From contig JAICQQ010000006.1 of assembly GCA_025937785.1 (NCBI GenBank), forward strand, positions 1 through 64,000: a stretch of DNA of 64,000 nt, given 5' to 3'. Shown in pieces: positions 8,672 through 18,324 of the stretch. The translations under genes were made by a program, and so were the position numbers. The stretch's first letter is position 1; every line of letters begins with the position of its first letter. The stretch is from Polyangiaceae bacterium (GTDB lineage Bacteria > Myxococcota_A > Polyangia > Polyangiales > Polyangiaceae). The notes under the pieces are model-generated. The model was not told where the DNA came from. It did no database searches and saw only the letters and a program-made list of their open reading frames with translations.

Positions 8672-8872
8672 CGTCCGTTCCTCCGCTTGCTCAACGTCAT
8701 TGGGAAGAACGCAAGGCACGCCCGGTCCTTACACCCCGCGTGCTTTTCTCGACGGCACGGCTGGACTCGGCGCGCTGACCTCTCATAGCGGGCTTTCGCT
8801 GTAGGGCACCCGGCAGCTTCCCCGCTGCCGCAGTGGACGCAGTCCGCGGGTGACGGTACACCTCAGAGAATT

Positions 8873-9015
8873 CTAGGCCCTGTCCCTGAACTCCGCTGAA
8901 CGACCCCGTAAACGTGAACGTAAACGTGCCCGTGCCCGAAAAGCGCAACCGATGCCAAGACGGTGCCAATGACCGGAGCAGGATGCTCCCTCATGAGGGT
9001 TGGAAGCGTATCGAG
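8873..9015 (-). repeat. Dispersed repeat family R1, copy 2 (inverted)
   Basis: Reverse complement of the copy at 1-144, close to full length: GGCCTAG-CCCTG end, core of CGTGCCCGTGCCCG with GTAAACGTGAACG units, then AAGCGCAACCGATGCC and the CCCTCATGAGGG end. It lies with copy 3 in the 496 bp gap between the lipoprotein and GH30 genes; apart from the two copies I see nothing else in that gap. Confidence 0.8.
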
Positions 9016-9079
9016 TCGCGCTGGATTTTCTCGTCATCGCGAACGCGATCATCGACGCACTACCGTGGGCGGCCCTTTC

Positions 9080-9146
9080 CTCGACTTCTCGGGCACGGGC
9101 ACGTTCACGTTCACGGGCCGGACCCCGATTTCAGGGACAGGCCCTA
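9080..9146 (+). repeat. Dispersed repeat family R1, copy 3 (core part only)
   Basis: Shares the core TCGGGCACGGGCACGTTCAC and the distal TTCAGGGACAGGCCCTAG with copies 1 and 2, but not their outer 70 bp. It faces copy 2, so 8873-9146 forms a large imperfect inverted repeat just upstream of the GH30 gene. Confidence 0.75.
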
Positions 9147-9167
9147 GCTCTACCGCAACGCCCCCCC

Positions 9168-10567
9168 ATGATCGACTACACTGGATCCCTCGCGGCCGTA
9201 CCCCTGGTGCTGCTCTCGGCATCGTTGCTCTCCGGCTGTGGGCCCTCGACGAGCGACCCGGGGCTGGGCCGAATGCAGACCTCGCTCGACGTGAGCGTCG
9301 GGGTCGACCTTTCGCAACGCCACCAGACACTCGAGGGCTTCGGCGCAGCGGTGGCTTGGTACGACAATTGGCTGACGGAGCACCCGAACAAGCCGAGCTG
9401 TACGAGCTGATCTTCAATGAGCTCGGGCTGGACATCCTGAGGTTGAGAAATCGCTTTCGCTATCAGGACGAGTTCTGGGTCGAGAGCCAAGAGATCGTCG
9501 CCGAAGGCGCCCGCTCACTGGGTCGCGATCTCACGGTCTTGATGTCGTCGTGGTCGCCACCGCCCAATCTCAAGAGCAGCGGGCAAACCGACTGTACCGA
9601 CCAAGTCAGCTGCACGTTGATTCGCGAAGGTGACGCATTCCCCTACCCGGCCTTCGCCCAGTACTGGAACGATTCCCTCGACGCCTATGCAGAGCTGGGC
9701 ATCGTTCCCAAGTTCATCAGCATTCAGAACGAGCCCGACTACCACCCCAACGGCTGGGAAGGATGCATGTTCGCGGCGACCGAGACTGCAGAGCTGCCTG
9801 GCTACGACCGCGCCCTCGAAGCGGTGCACGGCCTGTTGCAGCAGCGGCAAACGCCGCCACGAATCTTGGGCCCCGAAACGATCGGGGTCACGCTCGGCAA
9901 AGTGCAAGGCTACACCGACGCCATGAATGTGGGGTTGCTCGACGGCATCGCCCATCACCTGTACGACGGCAGCACCTGGCAAGCGCCCGACGATTTCACG
10001 CTGGCGTTGCAGTCGCTCCGCGCCACGAACCTGCCGGTCTTTCAGACCGAGTTCAGTGTCGAAGGTTCGGACGGGGGCGCGTTCGAAACCGCCTGGCTCA
10101 TCCACAACTCACTGACTCACGCCGACGCCGTCGCCTACGTTTACTGGGACCTGATCTGGCGCTGGCAGGGCAACGAGGAGGGAGGTCTGGTAGCGGTCGA
10201 GCTTCCCGACGAGACTCGCTGGCAGAGTGAGCGCGGCTACAAGCTGCGGAGCCCCTACTATTCGGTGCGCCATTTCGCGAAGTTCACCGATCCGGGCTGG
10301 ACTCGCGTCGGGGCCAGCGCCTCGTCGGATGCTGTGCGGGTCTCCGCTTTCGTTTCACCGAACGAAGACGCCGTGACCGTCGTCATGCTCAACGTGAGCA
10401 ACACACGCCGCGACGTGCGCCTCGACAACGCCTTCGACGGCTTCGCGCGCACGATCATCCAGTCGACGGACACTGCCAGCTGGCAAGAGCTGAGCATCCC
10501 GGGCGATGCACCCATCGAATTGCCCGCCAGCAGCGTGACGACACTGGCCTTCACGCCCCCTGGGTGA
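9168..10567 (+). pseudogene. GH30-family glycoside hydrolase, frameshifted
   Basis: Secreted polysaccharide hydrolase broken by a frame change. The first part from ATG 9168 has a lipoprotein signal (VLLSASLLSGC) and the GH30 start (HQTLEGFGAAVAWYDNWLTE), then ends at a stop at 9410. The second part continues in the +2 frame from about 9395 as AELYELIFNELGLDILRLRN. One missing G after the codon pair at about 9391-9396 would join them without loss. The rest is intact: acid/base Glu in ISIQNEPDY, nucleophile Glu in VFQTEFSV, and a C-terminal beta-sandwich to 10567. Resemblance is to GH30 glucuronoxylanases. Either a recent mutation or a sequencing error. Confidence 0.85.
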
Positions 10568-10751
10568 GAGCCCCCCTGGCGCCAGGCACGGAACACGCCG
10601 TTCCGACTGGCTCGGTTCGGCTCGAGTCAAAAAAGGGGCGGCTGAAAGGCAATCTTCATCGCCAAGGCGCCACTGATGATTCATCACACCTCCTTCCTGA
10701 CGTCATACGAGTTCGTCTTCATCGCCCTTCCTGCAACTGGAGGCGCATCAC
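10568..10751. other. Intergenic stretch after GH30
   Basis: Part of a 546 bp gene-free region. It contains small palindromes (CCTGGCGCCAGG just after the GH30 stop, and GGAAC/GTTCC arms) that could end GH30 transcription, and an isolated GCCAAGGCGCCA at about 10661. No gene or RNA recognised. Confidence 0.5.
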
Positions 10752-11042
10752 AACCGCAAAGACGCCAAGAACGCCAAGCTCACGCCAAGGAGTACATTTT
10801 CTGCCGGTCGCAGATCGCAGCGTTGGGTTTCATGAATCGCCCAGCCCTCCGCTGTAACCTAAATCTGTCACCTATGTGCCCGGCCAGAAACGTCACCTAT
10901 CCTCTCGGTTGCACACTCATCGACACATGCACCGAGCGCAATAGCGCAGTCGAACGCGCCTGCTCGTTACTGGCCATCGATGAACAGAAAAAAAAAAGAA
11001 TTAAAACCTTGGAGAGCTGGCGTTTTTGGCGCCTTGGCGGTT
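10752..11042. repeat. CCAAG-type inverted-repeat element B
   Basis: About 290 bp with imperfect inverted-repeat ends of roughly 36 bp. The left end (10752-10790) and the reverse complement of the right end (11007-11042) share, in order, AACCGC, AAG, CGCCAA, AACGCCA, GCTC and CCAAGG. A 10-11 bp A-run (10988-10997) lies just inside the right end. The interior shows no open reading frame that looks real. The arrangement is that of a small non-autonomous mobile element or a large REP-type hairpin. No target-site duplication could be confirmed. Confidence 0.6.
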
Positions 11043-11113
11043 CTATTCACGCCGCAGGTCGGAAGACAGTTCCGTTGACGCCACAGGTCGGAAGGGGCTC
11101 GACGCGGGCGAGG

Positions 11114-12349
11114 CTACTTTTGCTTCACGAGCTCGCGCGCGGTGCGAGCGTAGGGCCCCTTGGGGAAGCGCCTGAGGTACTCACGCGCCACCGCTTCGGC
11201 TTGAGCCTCGCCCTGCACACGCTGCACCAGCGTCAGCTTGCGCCCGAGCGCTTCCGACGCGTAAACGTCGGACCCGGCTTCGGCCAGGTACACGTTGAGC
11301 CAACGCAGCGCACTCTGAGCGTTGCCGCGCTGGTCGTAAATCCTGCCCATGAAGAACGCCGCTTGCTTGCTGCCGAAGCGCTGGCGAGCCTTCGCCCAGG
11401 CGTCGAGCGCCAGCGCGCTGCGGCCCGTGTAATGTGCGGCTTGCGCCAGCGCCTGTAGGTCTTGCACGCCGCGCGTGCTCAGCGCGTGCTCGAGACCGAC
11501 GCGCTCTGCCTCCTGGATCACCTCCGAGAATAGGCCCTTGCCGACTAACTTCGCCCAGCTCGGTGCAGCCCTGAGCGACGCCCCAATGGCCGCGTCGGCC
11601 CGCGCCACTTCGCCGCTGCCCTGGTCTGGGGCGCTTCCCTTCGATACACTCGAAGCTTCCGCGCGCACCACCTTCGCGCTCGTACCCTGCGCGGCGGTGG
11701 CGACCTTCGCCTTGGGCGGCGTACCAAAGGTCCGCGATTGCCCGGCATTCAAGAAGGTTTCGCCAGCTTCTGGCCCGATGATACGGACACGTCCTTCGTG
11801 CATCACCACCGACAGCTGCTCGGTCGCCGGTTTCCAGTTCAGTTCGAACTCCGTTCCGATCACCCGCACCTCGTAGGGGCCGGCGAGGAATCGCCAATCG
11901 GTTTCGTCAGCATGCGTCACCTTGACGTTCAGCTTGCCGGCTTGCACCCGAGCGAGCGCGGCGTGTTCACCCACCACGCTCAAGCTGAGGGCCGTCTGAG
12001 GGTTGGCGACGATGGTACTGTCGTCCGAGAAGGTCAGGGTGGCCGGTGTCGCGCTCGTCTTGATCTGCCCGGCGTGGTCGATGGCACCGACCACCTCGTA
12101 GGTAAGAGTGTCCGGCTCGAGCCAGGACGTCACGGCGATGGTCAAGCCCGCCGCGGCCAATGATGGCGCGATCGTGAGGAACGCCAGGCGTCGCGCGGGC
12201 AGGCGGGGAGCACGCACGCGGCTGCGCTCCTGAATGCGCGCCAGGGTGCGCTTGCCTTCCGCGGCCTCGACCTTGCTCGCGTAGTCGTCGGCGAGCGCGT
12301 TGAACACCCTGGCGACGTCTGCGTCTGAAAGTGATCCGTCAGGTTTCAT
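11114..12349 (-). CDS. FecR-domain protein with C-terminal TPR-like repeats
   Basis: 411 residues, likely the partner or anti-sigma regulator of the adjoining sigma factor. Residues 1-50 are charged and cytoplasmic; one membrane segment lies near 54-75 (LAFLTIAPSLAAAGLTIAVT). A periplasmic FecR domain covers about 95-215, with GPYEVRVIGTEFELNW and VVMHEGRVRIIGPE typical of the fold. A Ser/Ala linker leads to a helical repeat region (about 260-405) read as TPR units, for example ALDAWAKARQRFGSKQAAFF. Its ATG overlaps the sigma stop by 11 nt, so translation is coupled. The TPR end could bind an outer-membrane or secreted partner. Confidence 0.88.
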   Translation of the reverse strand: MKPDGSLSDADVARVFNALADDYASKVEAAEGKRTLARIQERSRVRAPRLPARRLAFLTIAPSLAAAGLTIAVTSWLEPDTLTYEVVGAIDHAGQIKTSATPATLTFSDDSTIVANPQTALSLSVVGEHAALARVQAGKLNVKVTHADETDWRFLAGPYEVRVIGTEFELNWKPATEQLSVVMHEGRVRIIGPEAGETFLNAGQSRTFGTPPKAKVATAAQGTSAKVVRAEASSVSKGSAPDQGSGEVARADAAIGASLRAAPSWAKLVGKGLFSEVIQEAERVGLEHALSTRGVQDLQALAQAAHYTGRSALALDAWAKARQRFGSKQAAFFMGRIYDQRGNAQSALRWLNVYLAEAGSDVYASEALGRKLTLVQRVQGEAQAEAVAREYLRRFPKGPYARTARELVKQK

Positions 12350-12992
12350 CGTGCACTAGCCCCGTTTTGTCCCGCACATAGTCGGCCAGCAGCGCATTTC
12401 GGCTCACCCGCTTGAGCACACGCTCGCTGGCGCGACGCGCCCGCCGTTTCGCCGTCGACTCGGAAATCCGCAGCGCCTCGGCCACTTCTGCGATGGGCAG
12501 ACCTTCCATACAACGCAGCACGAAGGCTGCTCGCTCATTGGCGCTGAGCTCTTCGAGGATCCGACTCAGCTGAATCAAGGCGGCTTTGGCTTTCGGATCG
12601 TCCAGCCCCGGACGCCGCTCCATCTCGTCCGACCCGGCGAAGAAGCGCTGGAACAGCGCACGCCGCTTGCGCCTGCGGGCTTCACGCCGCACCGAGTTCA
12701 TCGTGATCGAGACGAGGTAGCTGCGGATCCCTTCGGCGCTGCGGATGCGCCGGGCGTTCTCCAGGAAGCGGAGGAAAACGTCACCGACGACGTCTTCGAT
12801 GTCGCCCCTGGGACCGAGCGACTTGACGATCAAGCCCCGCACCAGGGACTGATACTGATGGTAGGCACGACCCTGCCAACCCGGCAGCCCACGCGTGATG
12901 GCCGTGAACAACTCCGTCTCCACCTCGCTGGCAAGACGCGGTACGGCCGGCGGGCTCACGGGGGGCACGAGGAGTAATGTAGCAGAGTTCAT
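12339..12992 (-). CDS. ECF-like RNA polymerase sigma factor
   Basis: About 217 residues from ATG 12992. Region 2 is visible as DIEDVVGDVFLRFLENARRI and SYLVSITMNSVRREARRRKR; region 4 as LSANERAAFVLRCMEGLPIA followed by the helix-turn-helix EVAEALRISESTAKRRARRA. No region 1.1 or 3, so it is of ECF type. No good ribosome-binding site marks the start, and the N-terminal 20 residues are uncertain. The FecR gene overlaps its 3' end, and the barrel-like gene 13194-14393 lies upstream in the same direction, suggesting a cell-surface signalling unit. Confidence 0.9.
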   Translation of the reverse strand: MNSATLLLVPPVSPPAVPRLASEVETELFTAITRGLPGWQGRAYHQYQSLVRGLIVKSLGPRGDIEDVVGDVFLRFLENARRIRSAEGIRSYLVSITMNSVRREARRRKRRALFQRFFAGSDEMERRPGLDDPKAKAALIQLSRILEELSANERAAFVLRCMEGLPIAEVAEALRISESTAKRRARRASERVLKRVSRNALLADYVRDKTGLVHDET

Positions 12993-13193
12993 GCAGCCAG
13001 AGCCCGCGATGGTCCGATCGACGGGGCCGGTCCAAGCAGACTCTGCTGGGCGCTGGAACGGGTCAGGTTTTGTCTGCTTTGCTCGCCTGGTCGCGAGGGA
13101 GTTCGGGTACCTGCGAACGCCTACCGTGGCGCTGGAGCCGCATCCCAGCTGGAAAGCCCTCTCGCCGCGGGCGCGCCGCAAGAAACGCGAGCT

Positions 13194-14393
13194 TCAGCGC
13201 ACGAGGCCGAACATTATTCCAACGGCGAAACTTAGCAGCGGACGTTCAAATCGGTCCCCGGCGATGCCGCCGAATCTCACGTACGGCGCGTTCAATGCCG
13301 CGCTGGCTTCGGCCTCGAAGAATAGCCCCACGCGAGGACCCAACCACCACTCCCCCCCCAGCCCCGCGACCCCGAAGGCCGTCCAGTGGGTCTCGTCGTT
13401 CGCCGCGTAACCCGAGCGAGCGGTTCCCTGGACTCGGTAGGCGACTGGGCCGCCGCCAAGTTTCGCGAACAGGCCCACCGCCTCGGAAAGTCGTAAGCGA
13501 CTACGGAACTCCAGCGCTGCGGCGTGTCGATGCACTCGTGCGGAGCCTGACTCGGCTCGAAGCTCGAACGGGAGCAGCGTCGACTCGAGCTCCGCCGCCA
13601 CGAGCCACCAATCGCTCCCCGCCCCCAGACCGAGACTGGCGGCCCCAGCGGTGCGAGCGTTCAAGGCGTCCACCTGCAGCGTCGGCGCCAGCCACAGATC
13701 GGCCGTGAACGACGCGCGAGACTCCGACGCGGCGGGGGGTGGCGGGGCGACAGGCCGAGGCGACGGCGCCACCACCGGGGGTGGCGGCGGAGCTGGACGA
13801 GGCGGCGGTGGCTCCTCGATGCGCGCGAGTTTCTTGACGGGCTCGGGCACTGGATGGTGAGTGCTGTAGTAGTACTGTTGGAGCGCCGCACGCAGCGTCT
13901 CTACCGCTCTTACACCGACGACCAGGGGCGTGATGCGCCCATCTTGCGTGCCGAGTTGCTGGCTGATCGGTTCCGGTGACCCCGGGTGATAGGCGCGCAG
14001 GATCAGCAGCCCCGGCCGCTCCTCGAAGGTCAGCGCACCGTAGGTGCCCGGCGCGAGCTCGGGCTTCACGTCCCGCTCTTCCGCAGCAGTCGTGGTGACC
14101 TGGATCGCGAGCCCCAGGCTGCCAAGCTCTCCACGTACATGAACCAAAGCCTCGCCGAGCAACGGAGACGGCACCTCTGGGTATACCAACAGCACTCGGC
14201 TCTCCTCGGCCACGGCCGTACTCACCATCGCGCACAGCGCGACCGCCGCCAGCGCGACCGTCGCCAGCGCCGAACGTACCGCGCGCCCCGCAGGGCTTGA
14301 CTCGTACGCCATCAGCAGCGCGTTCAGGACGGCCGCTAGCACGAAGCGCACGCCTGATCTCACGATGTTCGCCGGCTCGGGTAGGCCATCCAC
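13194..14393 (-). CDS. Surface protein: periplasmic domain, proline-rich linker, beta-barrel-like domain
   Basis: 399 residues from GTG 14393, which has GGAGG 5 nt upstream; ATG 14312 is the alternative and would begin right before the signal-like VALAAVALCAMVSTAVAEES. Residues about 62-190 form an alpha/beta domain. Residues 195-235 are a linker of almost pure Pro/Ala/Val (EEPPPPRPAPPPPPVV). The C-terminal 165 residues alternate polar and aromatic residues and end in SFAVGIMFGLVR, as in outer-membrane barrels. It precedes the sigma gene by 201 bp in the same direction and may be the sensed or controlled surface component. Confidence 0.75.
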   Translation of the reverse strand: MDGLPEPANIVRSGVRFVLAAVLNALLMAYESSPAGRAVRSALATVALAAVALCAMVSTAVAEESRVLLVYPEVPSPLLGEALVHVRGELGSLGLAIQVTTTAAEERDVKPELAPGTYGALTFEERPGLLILRAYHPGSPEPISQQLGTQDGRITPLVVGVRAVETLRAALQQYYYSTHHPVPEPVKKLARIEEPPPPRPAPPPPPVVAPSPRPVAPPPPAASESRASFTADLWLAPTLQVDALNARTAGAASLGLGAGSDWWLVAAELESTLLPFELRAESGSARVHRHAAALEFRSRLRLSEAVGLFAKLGGGPVAYRVQGTARSGYAANDETHWTAFGVAGLGGEWWLGPRVGLFFEAEASAALNAPYVRFGGIAGDRFERPLLSFAVGIMFGLVR

Positions 14394-14651
14394 GCTCGCC
14401 TCCAGCTTCGCACCTTAGCGCCCGACGAAGCCAGCACCGTGGAACGCATTACTCGGGGCGGAAAGTTTTCTATCGATCACGGCGCACGCCGGCCCCCCGC
14501 GATCAGCGGCGCGTTCGCGTAAGCACTGCGCACCTCGGCCTTGCGCCCTGATGCAGCTCGAGCGGCGAAACGCGGGCAGCCGGCCCGGCTGGTGCCGCTC
14601 GCGGCCGTCGTGATACAAACTCGTGGCCTGAGAGCCGCCCAGGATGAGCCC

Positions 14652-15866
14652 GTGACGGATCCCCCCGAATCTACACCTGTACCAGGCAGCGCCTTGCCAG
14701 GAACCGATCGGACGACGGAGAGCATCCCGCCGAGCGAGGCCCGACAGGCCAAGCAGTCAGCGGTGCTCAACACCATGGACCGCCTCGAACTCTGGGATCG
14801 CGAGGGGGTGGCCCCGGCGGGGTTCGTGATCCTGCTGTTGGTGGCCGGCGCGGCGGTGCTCTACGTCTTCGCCACCTTCGTCCATGACATCGTGCTTGCC
14901 TTCGTGGTGGCAGGGCTTTTCGGTCCAATGTACCGGCGGCTGCTGCCGCGCGTGGGCAACCGCTGGACGTGCTCGACGTTGGTCACTCTAGCCGCGCTGG
15001 TCTTGGTGGCGGCGCCGGTGATCTGGCTGGGCCTCGCGCTGTTCGAAGAGCTGATGAACGCCTACGACCGGATGAAACCAGGCTTCGCCGATGGCTCGAC
15101 ACAGCACGAGATTCAAACCGTGCTCGCCAAACTGGGCATCCAGCTGAGCGACGCCGAGGTGGTCACTTACATCGATTCGTATGCGGCACGCGTCAGCGAC
15201 TTCGCTCTAGAGCGCGCAAGCTGGTTCGTGAACAACATGATCGCGGGCTTGCTCCACTTTTGCATCATCGTCGGGCTGGTGTTCTACACCCTGGTCGACG
15301 GCCCCAGGCTCAAGGACTTCTTGTTCCGCCTGTCACCGCTCCCCGATGAACAAGATGAGCTCATCGTAGTGAAGTTCACGACCGTCGCACGCAGCGTGCT
15401 CGTGGGCAACGGCATCGGGAGCGCGTTGCAAGGGGTGGTGGGGGGCGTCGCCATGGCGCTCGTTGGGCTACCGTCACCCGTGTTCTGGGGGTTCGTCATG
15501 ACGATCCTGGCGTTCCTGCCGCTGATCGGTGTGTCGGCGGTCGTGCTCCCGGCCGGCTTCTATCTGGTGTTTCAGGGGCGCACGGCGGAGGGCGTGGCCT
15601 TCATGACGGTGTGCATGTCCTTGCACTTCGTGCTCGAGAACATCTTGAAGACGAAGCTGATGGGAGCCGGCGTCCATGTGCACGAGGTCCCGCTCTTCCT
15701 CAGCATCCTGGGCGGGCTCGCTGTTTTCGGAGTGCTGGGGATCCTGTACGGGCCACTGATCGTCGCGATGTTCCTGACCTTGACCGACTTGTACATGACC
15801 CACTACCGGCACGAGTTCGCGGCGCGCTTCCTCCGCCGGAAGCGGGGGCGCGGCAGCATCTACTGA
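14652..15866 (+). CDS. AI-2E family transporter
   Basis: Polytopic inner-membrane protein of about 404 residues in the AI-2E/YdiK-PerM superfamily. Hydrophobic segments: a pair near residues 55-95, LVTLAALVLVAAPVIWLGLA, GLLHFCIIVGLVFYTLVDGP, a re-entrant block VGNGIGSALQGVVGGVAMAL, then FVMTILAFLPLIGVSAVVLP and two more at the C-terminus (ILGGLAVFGVLGILYGPLIV). The family exports small molecules or acts as an antiporter; the substrate here is unknown. GTG 14652 was chosen for the AGGA 7 nt upstream. It starts 258 bp from the divergent surface-protein gene. Confidence 0.87.
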   Translation: MTDPPESTPVPGSALPGTDRTTESIPPSEARQAKQSAVLNTMDRLELWDREGVAPAGFVILLLVAGAAVLYVFATFVHDIVLAFVVAGLFGPMYRRLLPRVGNRWTCSTLVTLAALVLVAAPVIWLGLALFEELMNAYDRMKPGFADGSTQHEIQTVLAKLGIQLSDAEVVTYIDSYAARVSDFALERASWFVNNMIAGLLHFCIIVGLVFYTLVDGPRLKDFLFRLSPLPDEQDELIVVKFTTVARSVLVGNGIGSALQGVVGGVAMALVGLPSPVFWGFVMTILAFLPLIGVSAVVLPAGFYLVFQGRTAEGVAFMTVCMSLHFVLENILKTKLMGAGVHVHEVPLFLSILGGLAVFGVLGILYGPLIVAMFLTLTDLYMTHYRHEFAARFLRRKRGRGSIY

Positions 15867-15985
15867 AGGCGACGCGGTGGGTCCCGGCCACCCCTGAACG
15901 ACGGACCGACCCTCCCCACGCCAGCGAACCAGCGCTTGGATGTCGCAGATTTTCCCCGGTACGTCTTGGCCGTGCGGTCCAAGCA

Positions 15986-16014
15986 TTGACAAAACCGTGA
16001 ATTCCCGACTATCG
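15986..16014 (+). promoter_or_regulatory. Weak promoter candidate for the EF-G paralogue
   Basis: A perfect TTGACA at 15986-15991 with only a poor -10 match 15-17 bp on. A GC-rich hairpin, GTGGCGCC/GGCGCCAC with a GGCG loop at 16063-16082, lies in the presumed leader between here and ATG 16154. Confidence 0.3.
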
Positions 16015-16153
16015 CGCCACCACCGGGCAGCGCGGCTAGCGCCAACCGCAACTTCTGTCACAGTGGCGCCGGCGGGCGCCACGAGCTCGAAAATTCTTCG
16101 GGACGCCGGTGGCAGTCGCCTCACCTGCGCACTAATAGACACGACCAAAAGCC

Positions 16154-18241
16154 ATGACCGACCTCAGTAAATACCGCAACATTGGCATCTTCGCTCACGT
16201 CGACGCGGGCAAGACCACCACCACCGAACGCATCCTGAAGCTGACCGGTAAGATCCACAAGATCGGCGAGGTGCACGACGGCGCGGCGACCACCGATTTC
16301 ATGGTGCAAGAGCAAGAGCGCGGTATCACGATCCAGTCCGCAGCCACGACCTGTTACTGGAACGGTCATCAGTTCAACATCATCGATACGCCCGGGCACG
16401 TCGACTTCACGATCGAGGTGTATCGTTCGCTCAAGGTGCTCGACGGGGGCGTCGGGGTGTTCTGCGGATCGGGGGGCGTCGAACCCCAGTCCGAAACGAA
16501 CTGGCGCTACGCGAACGACTCCAAGGTCGCCCGCATCATCTACGTGAACAAGCTCGACCGACTCGGAGCCGATTTCTACCGCGTCGTGGGTCAGATCAAG
16601 TCCGTGCTCGCCGCGAAGCCCCTGGTGATGGTGCTGCCGATCGGCACGGAATCCGAATTCGTGGGTGTGGTCGACGTCCTCGATCGCAAGGCCTACATCT
16701 GGGACGACTCCGGGCTGCCCGAAAACTTCGAGGTCAAGCCGGTCCCCGCCGATATGGTCGACAAGGTAGAGCAGTATCGGGCGGAGCTCATCGAGATGGC
16801 GGTGGAGCAAGACGACGACGTGATGGCGGCGTACCTCGAAGGCAACGAGCCCGACGTCCCGACGCTCAAGCGCTGCATCCGCAAGGGCACCATCGCGCTC
16901 AAGTTCTTCCCGACCTACTGCGGGTCGTCGTTCAAGAACAAAGGCGTGCAGCAGGTGCTCGACGCCGTGGTCGACTACCTGCCCGACCCCACCGAGGTTC
17001 CGCCACAGCCCGAGATCGATCTGGAAGGCAACGAGACCGGCGAGTTCGCGATCGTCGATCCCGAGAAGCCGTTCCGCGCGCTCGCCTTCAAGATCATGGA
17101 CGACCGCTTCGGCAGTCTGACCTTCACTCGCATCTACTCGGGCAAGATTACCAAGGGTGACAACGTACTCAACACGTTCACCGGTAAAACCGAGCGCATC
17201 GGACGTATGGTGCAAATGCACGCGAACGACCGCACCATGATCGATTCGGCGCAGGCGGGCGACATCATCGCCATCGTCGGCATGAAGAACGTGCGCACCG
17301 GGCACACGCTCTGCGATCCGGACAAGCCGGCGACGCTCGAGCCGATGGTATTCCCAGCGCCCGTCATCTCCGTGGCCATCGCCGCCAAAGACAAGGCCAA
17401 CAGCGAGAAAATGGGCGTCGCCCTCGGCAAGATGGTGGCCGAAGATCCATCGTTCCACGTCGAGGTGGATCAAGAGTCCGGCGAGACCATCCTGAAGGGC
17501 ATGGGCGAGCTCCACCTCGACATCAAGGTGGACATTCTGAAGCGGACCCACGGCGTCGAGGCGACCGTCGGTGAGCCGCGCGTCGCCTACCGCGAAACCA
17601 TCACCAAGGCGGTGAGCGACCAGTACATCCACAAGAAGCAGACCGGTGGTTCCGGTCAGTACGCCAAGATCGACTACACCATCGAGCCGCTGCCTGCGGG
17701 TTCTGGTTTCGTCTTCGAATCGGAGGTCGTCGGCGGCAATGTGCCGAAGGAGTTCGTCCCGGCCGTCGAAAAGGGCTTCAAGCTCATGCTCAACAAAGGC
17801 CCGCTGGTCGGGTTCCCGCTCTTGGACATCAAGGTGACGTTGACGGACGGCGGGTTCCACCCCGTCGACTCGTCGCAGATGGCCTTCGAGACCGCCGCCA
17901 AGGCCGCCTATCGGCAGACCACGCCGAAGGCCGCACCCGAGCTACTCGAGCCGATCATGAAGGTCGACGTGTTCGTCCCCGATGCCAACGTGGGCGACGT
18001 CATCGGCGACTTGAACCGACGCCGTGGCGTGATCAACGGGCAAGAGCCGACGCCGACCAACGTGCGCATCAAGGCCAACATCCCGCTCGGCGAAATGTTT
18101 GGTTACATCGGCGACCTGCGTTCCAATACCTCGGGCCGCGGGCAGTTCTCGATGGAGTTCAGCCATTACGCTCCCGTCCCGCGCAGCGTGCTCGACAAGG
18201 TCCGAGAGCAGGTGAAAGAGCGCGAAGCGGCCAAGAAGTAG
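16154..18241 (+). CDS. fusA2: Elongation factor G paralogue (EF-G II / FusA2 type)
   Basis: Translational GTPase of 695 residues. G1 is [13 protein letters not shown]3 DTPGHVDF, G4 NKLDR (Leu in place of the usual Met). Switch and domain II follow, then domain IV with [18 protein letters not shown] and a C-terminal domain V ending in a Lys-rich tail. The block [20 protein letters not shown] is typical of the second EF-G seen in many proteobacteria rather than the copy in the str operon. It stands alone, with no rpsL, rpsG or tuf nearby, which supports a paralogue. A clear terminator follows. Specialisation towards translocation or ribosome recycling cannot be decided here. Confidence 0.9.
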   Translation: MTDLSKYRNIGIFAHVDAGKTTTTERILKLTGKIHKIGEVHDGAATTDFMVQEQERGITIQSAATTCYWNGHQFNIIDTPGHVDFTIEVYRSLKVLDGGVGVFCGSGGVEPQSETNWRYANDSKVARIIYVNKLDRLGADFYRVVGQIKSVLAAKPLVMVLPIGTESEFVGVVDVLDRKAYIWDDSGLPENFEVKPVPADMVDKVEQYRAELIEMAVEQDDDVMAAYLEGNEPDVPTLKRCIRKGTIALKFFPTYCGSSFKNKGVQQVLDAVVDYLPDPTEVPPQPEIDLEGNETGEFAIVDPEKPFRALAFKIMDDRFGSLTFTRIYSGKITKGDNVLNTFTGKTERIGRMVQMHANDRTMIDSAQAGDIIAIVGMKNVRTGHTLCDPDKPATLEPMVFPAPVISVAIAAKDKANSEKMGVALGKMVAEDPSFHVEVDQESGETILKGMGELHLDIKVDILKRTHGVEATVGEPRVAYRETITKAVSDQYIHKKQTGGSGQYAKIDYTIEPLPAGSGFVFESEVVGGNVPKEFVPAVEKGFKLMLNKGPLVGFPLLDIKVTLTDGGFHPVDSSQMAFETAAKAAYRQTTPKAAPELLEPIMKVDVFVPDANVGDVIGDLNRRRGVINGQEPTPTNVRIKANIPLGEMFGYIGDLRSNTSGRGQFSMEFSHYAPVPRSVLDKVREQVKEREAAKK

Positions 18242-18263
18242 GTTCGCTCTTCCAGCGCCATCC

Positions 18264-18302
18264 CGGCCCGAGCAGCGGTAGCGCCTCGGGCCGGCTGCTT
18301 TT
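18264..18302 (+). terminator. Rho-independent terminator of the EF-G gene
   Basis: CGGCCCGAG and CTCGGGCCG pair as a 9 bp stem with a 12 nt loop, followed by a short TTTT (18299-18302). It lies 23 bp after the stop codon. Confidence 0.75.
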
Positions 18303-18324
18303 CGTGTGAGGGCTGGTTCGGGGC

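Noticed and set aside
16121-17860. 579-codon frame antisense to the EF-G paralogue
   Set aside because: Stop-free by codon bias of GC-rich DNA; the sense strand has all EF-G motifs.
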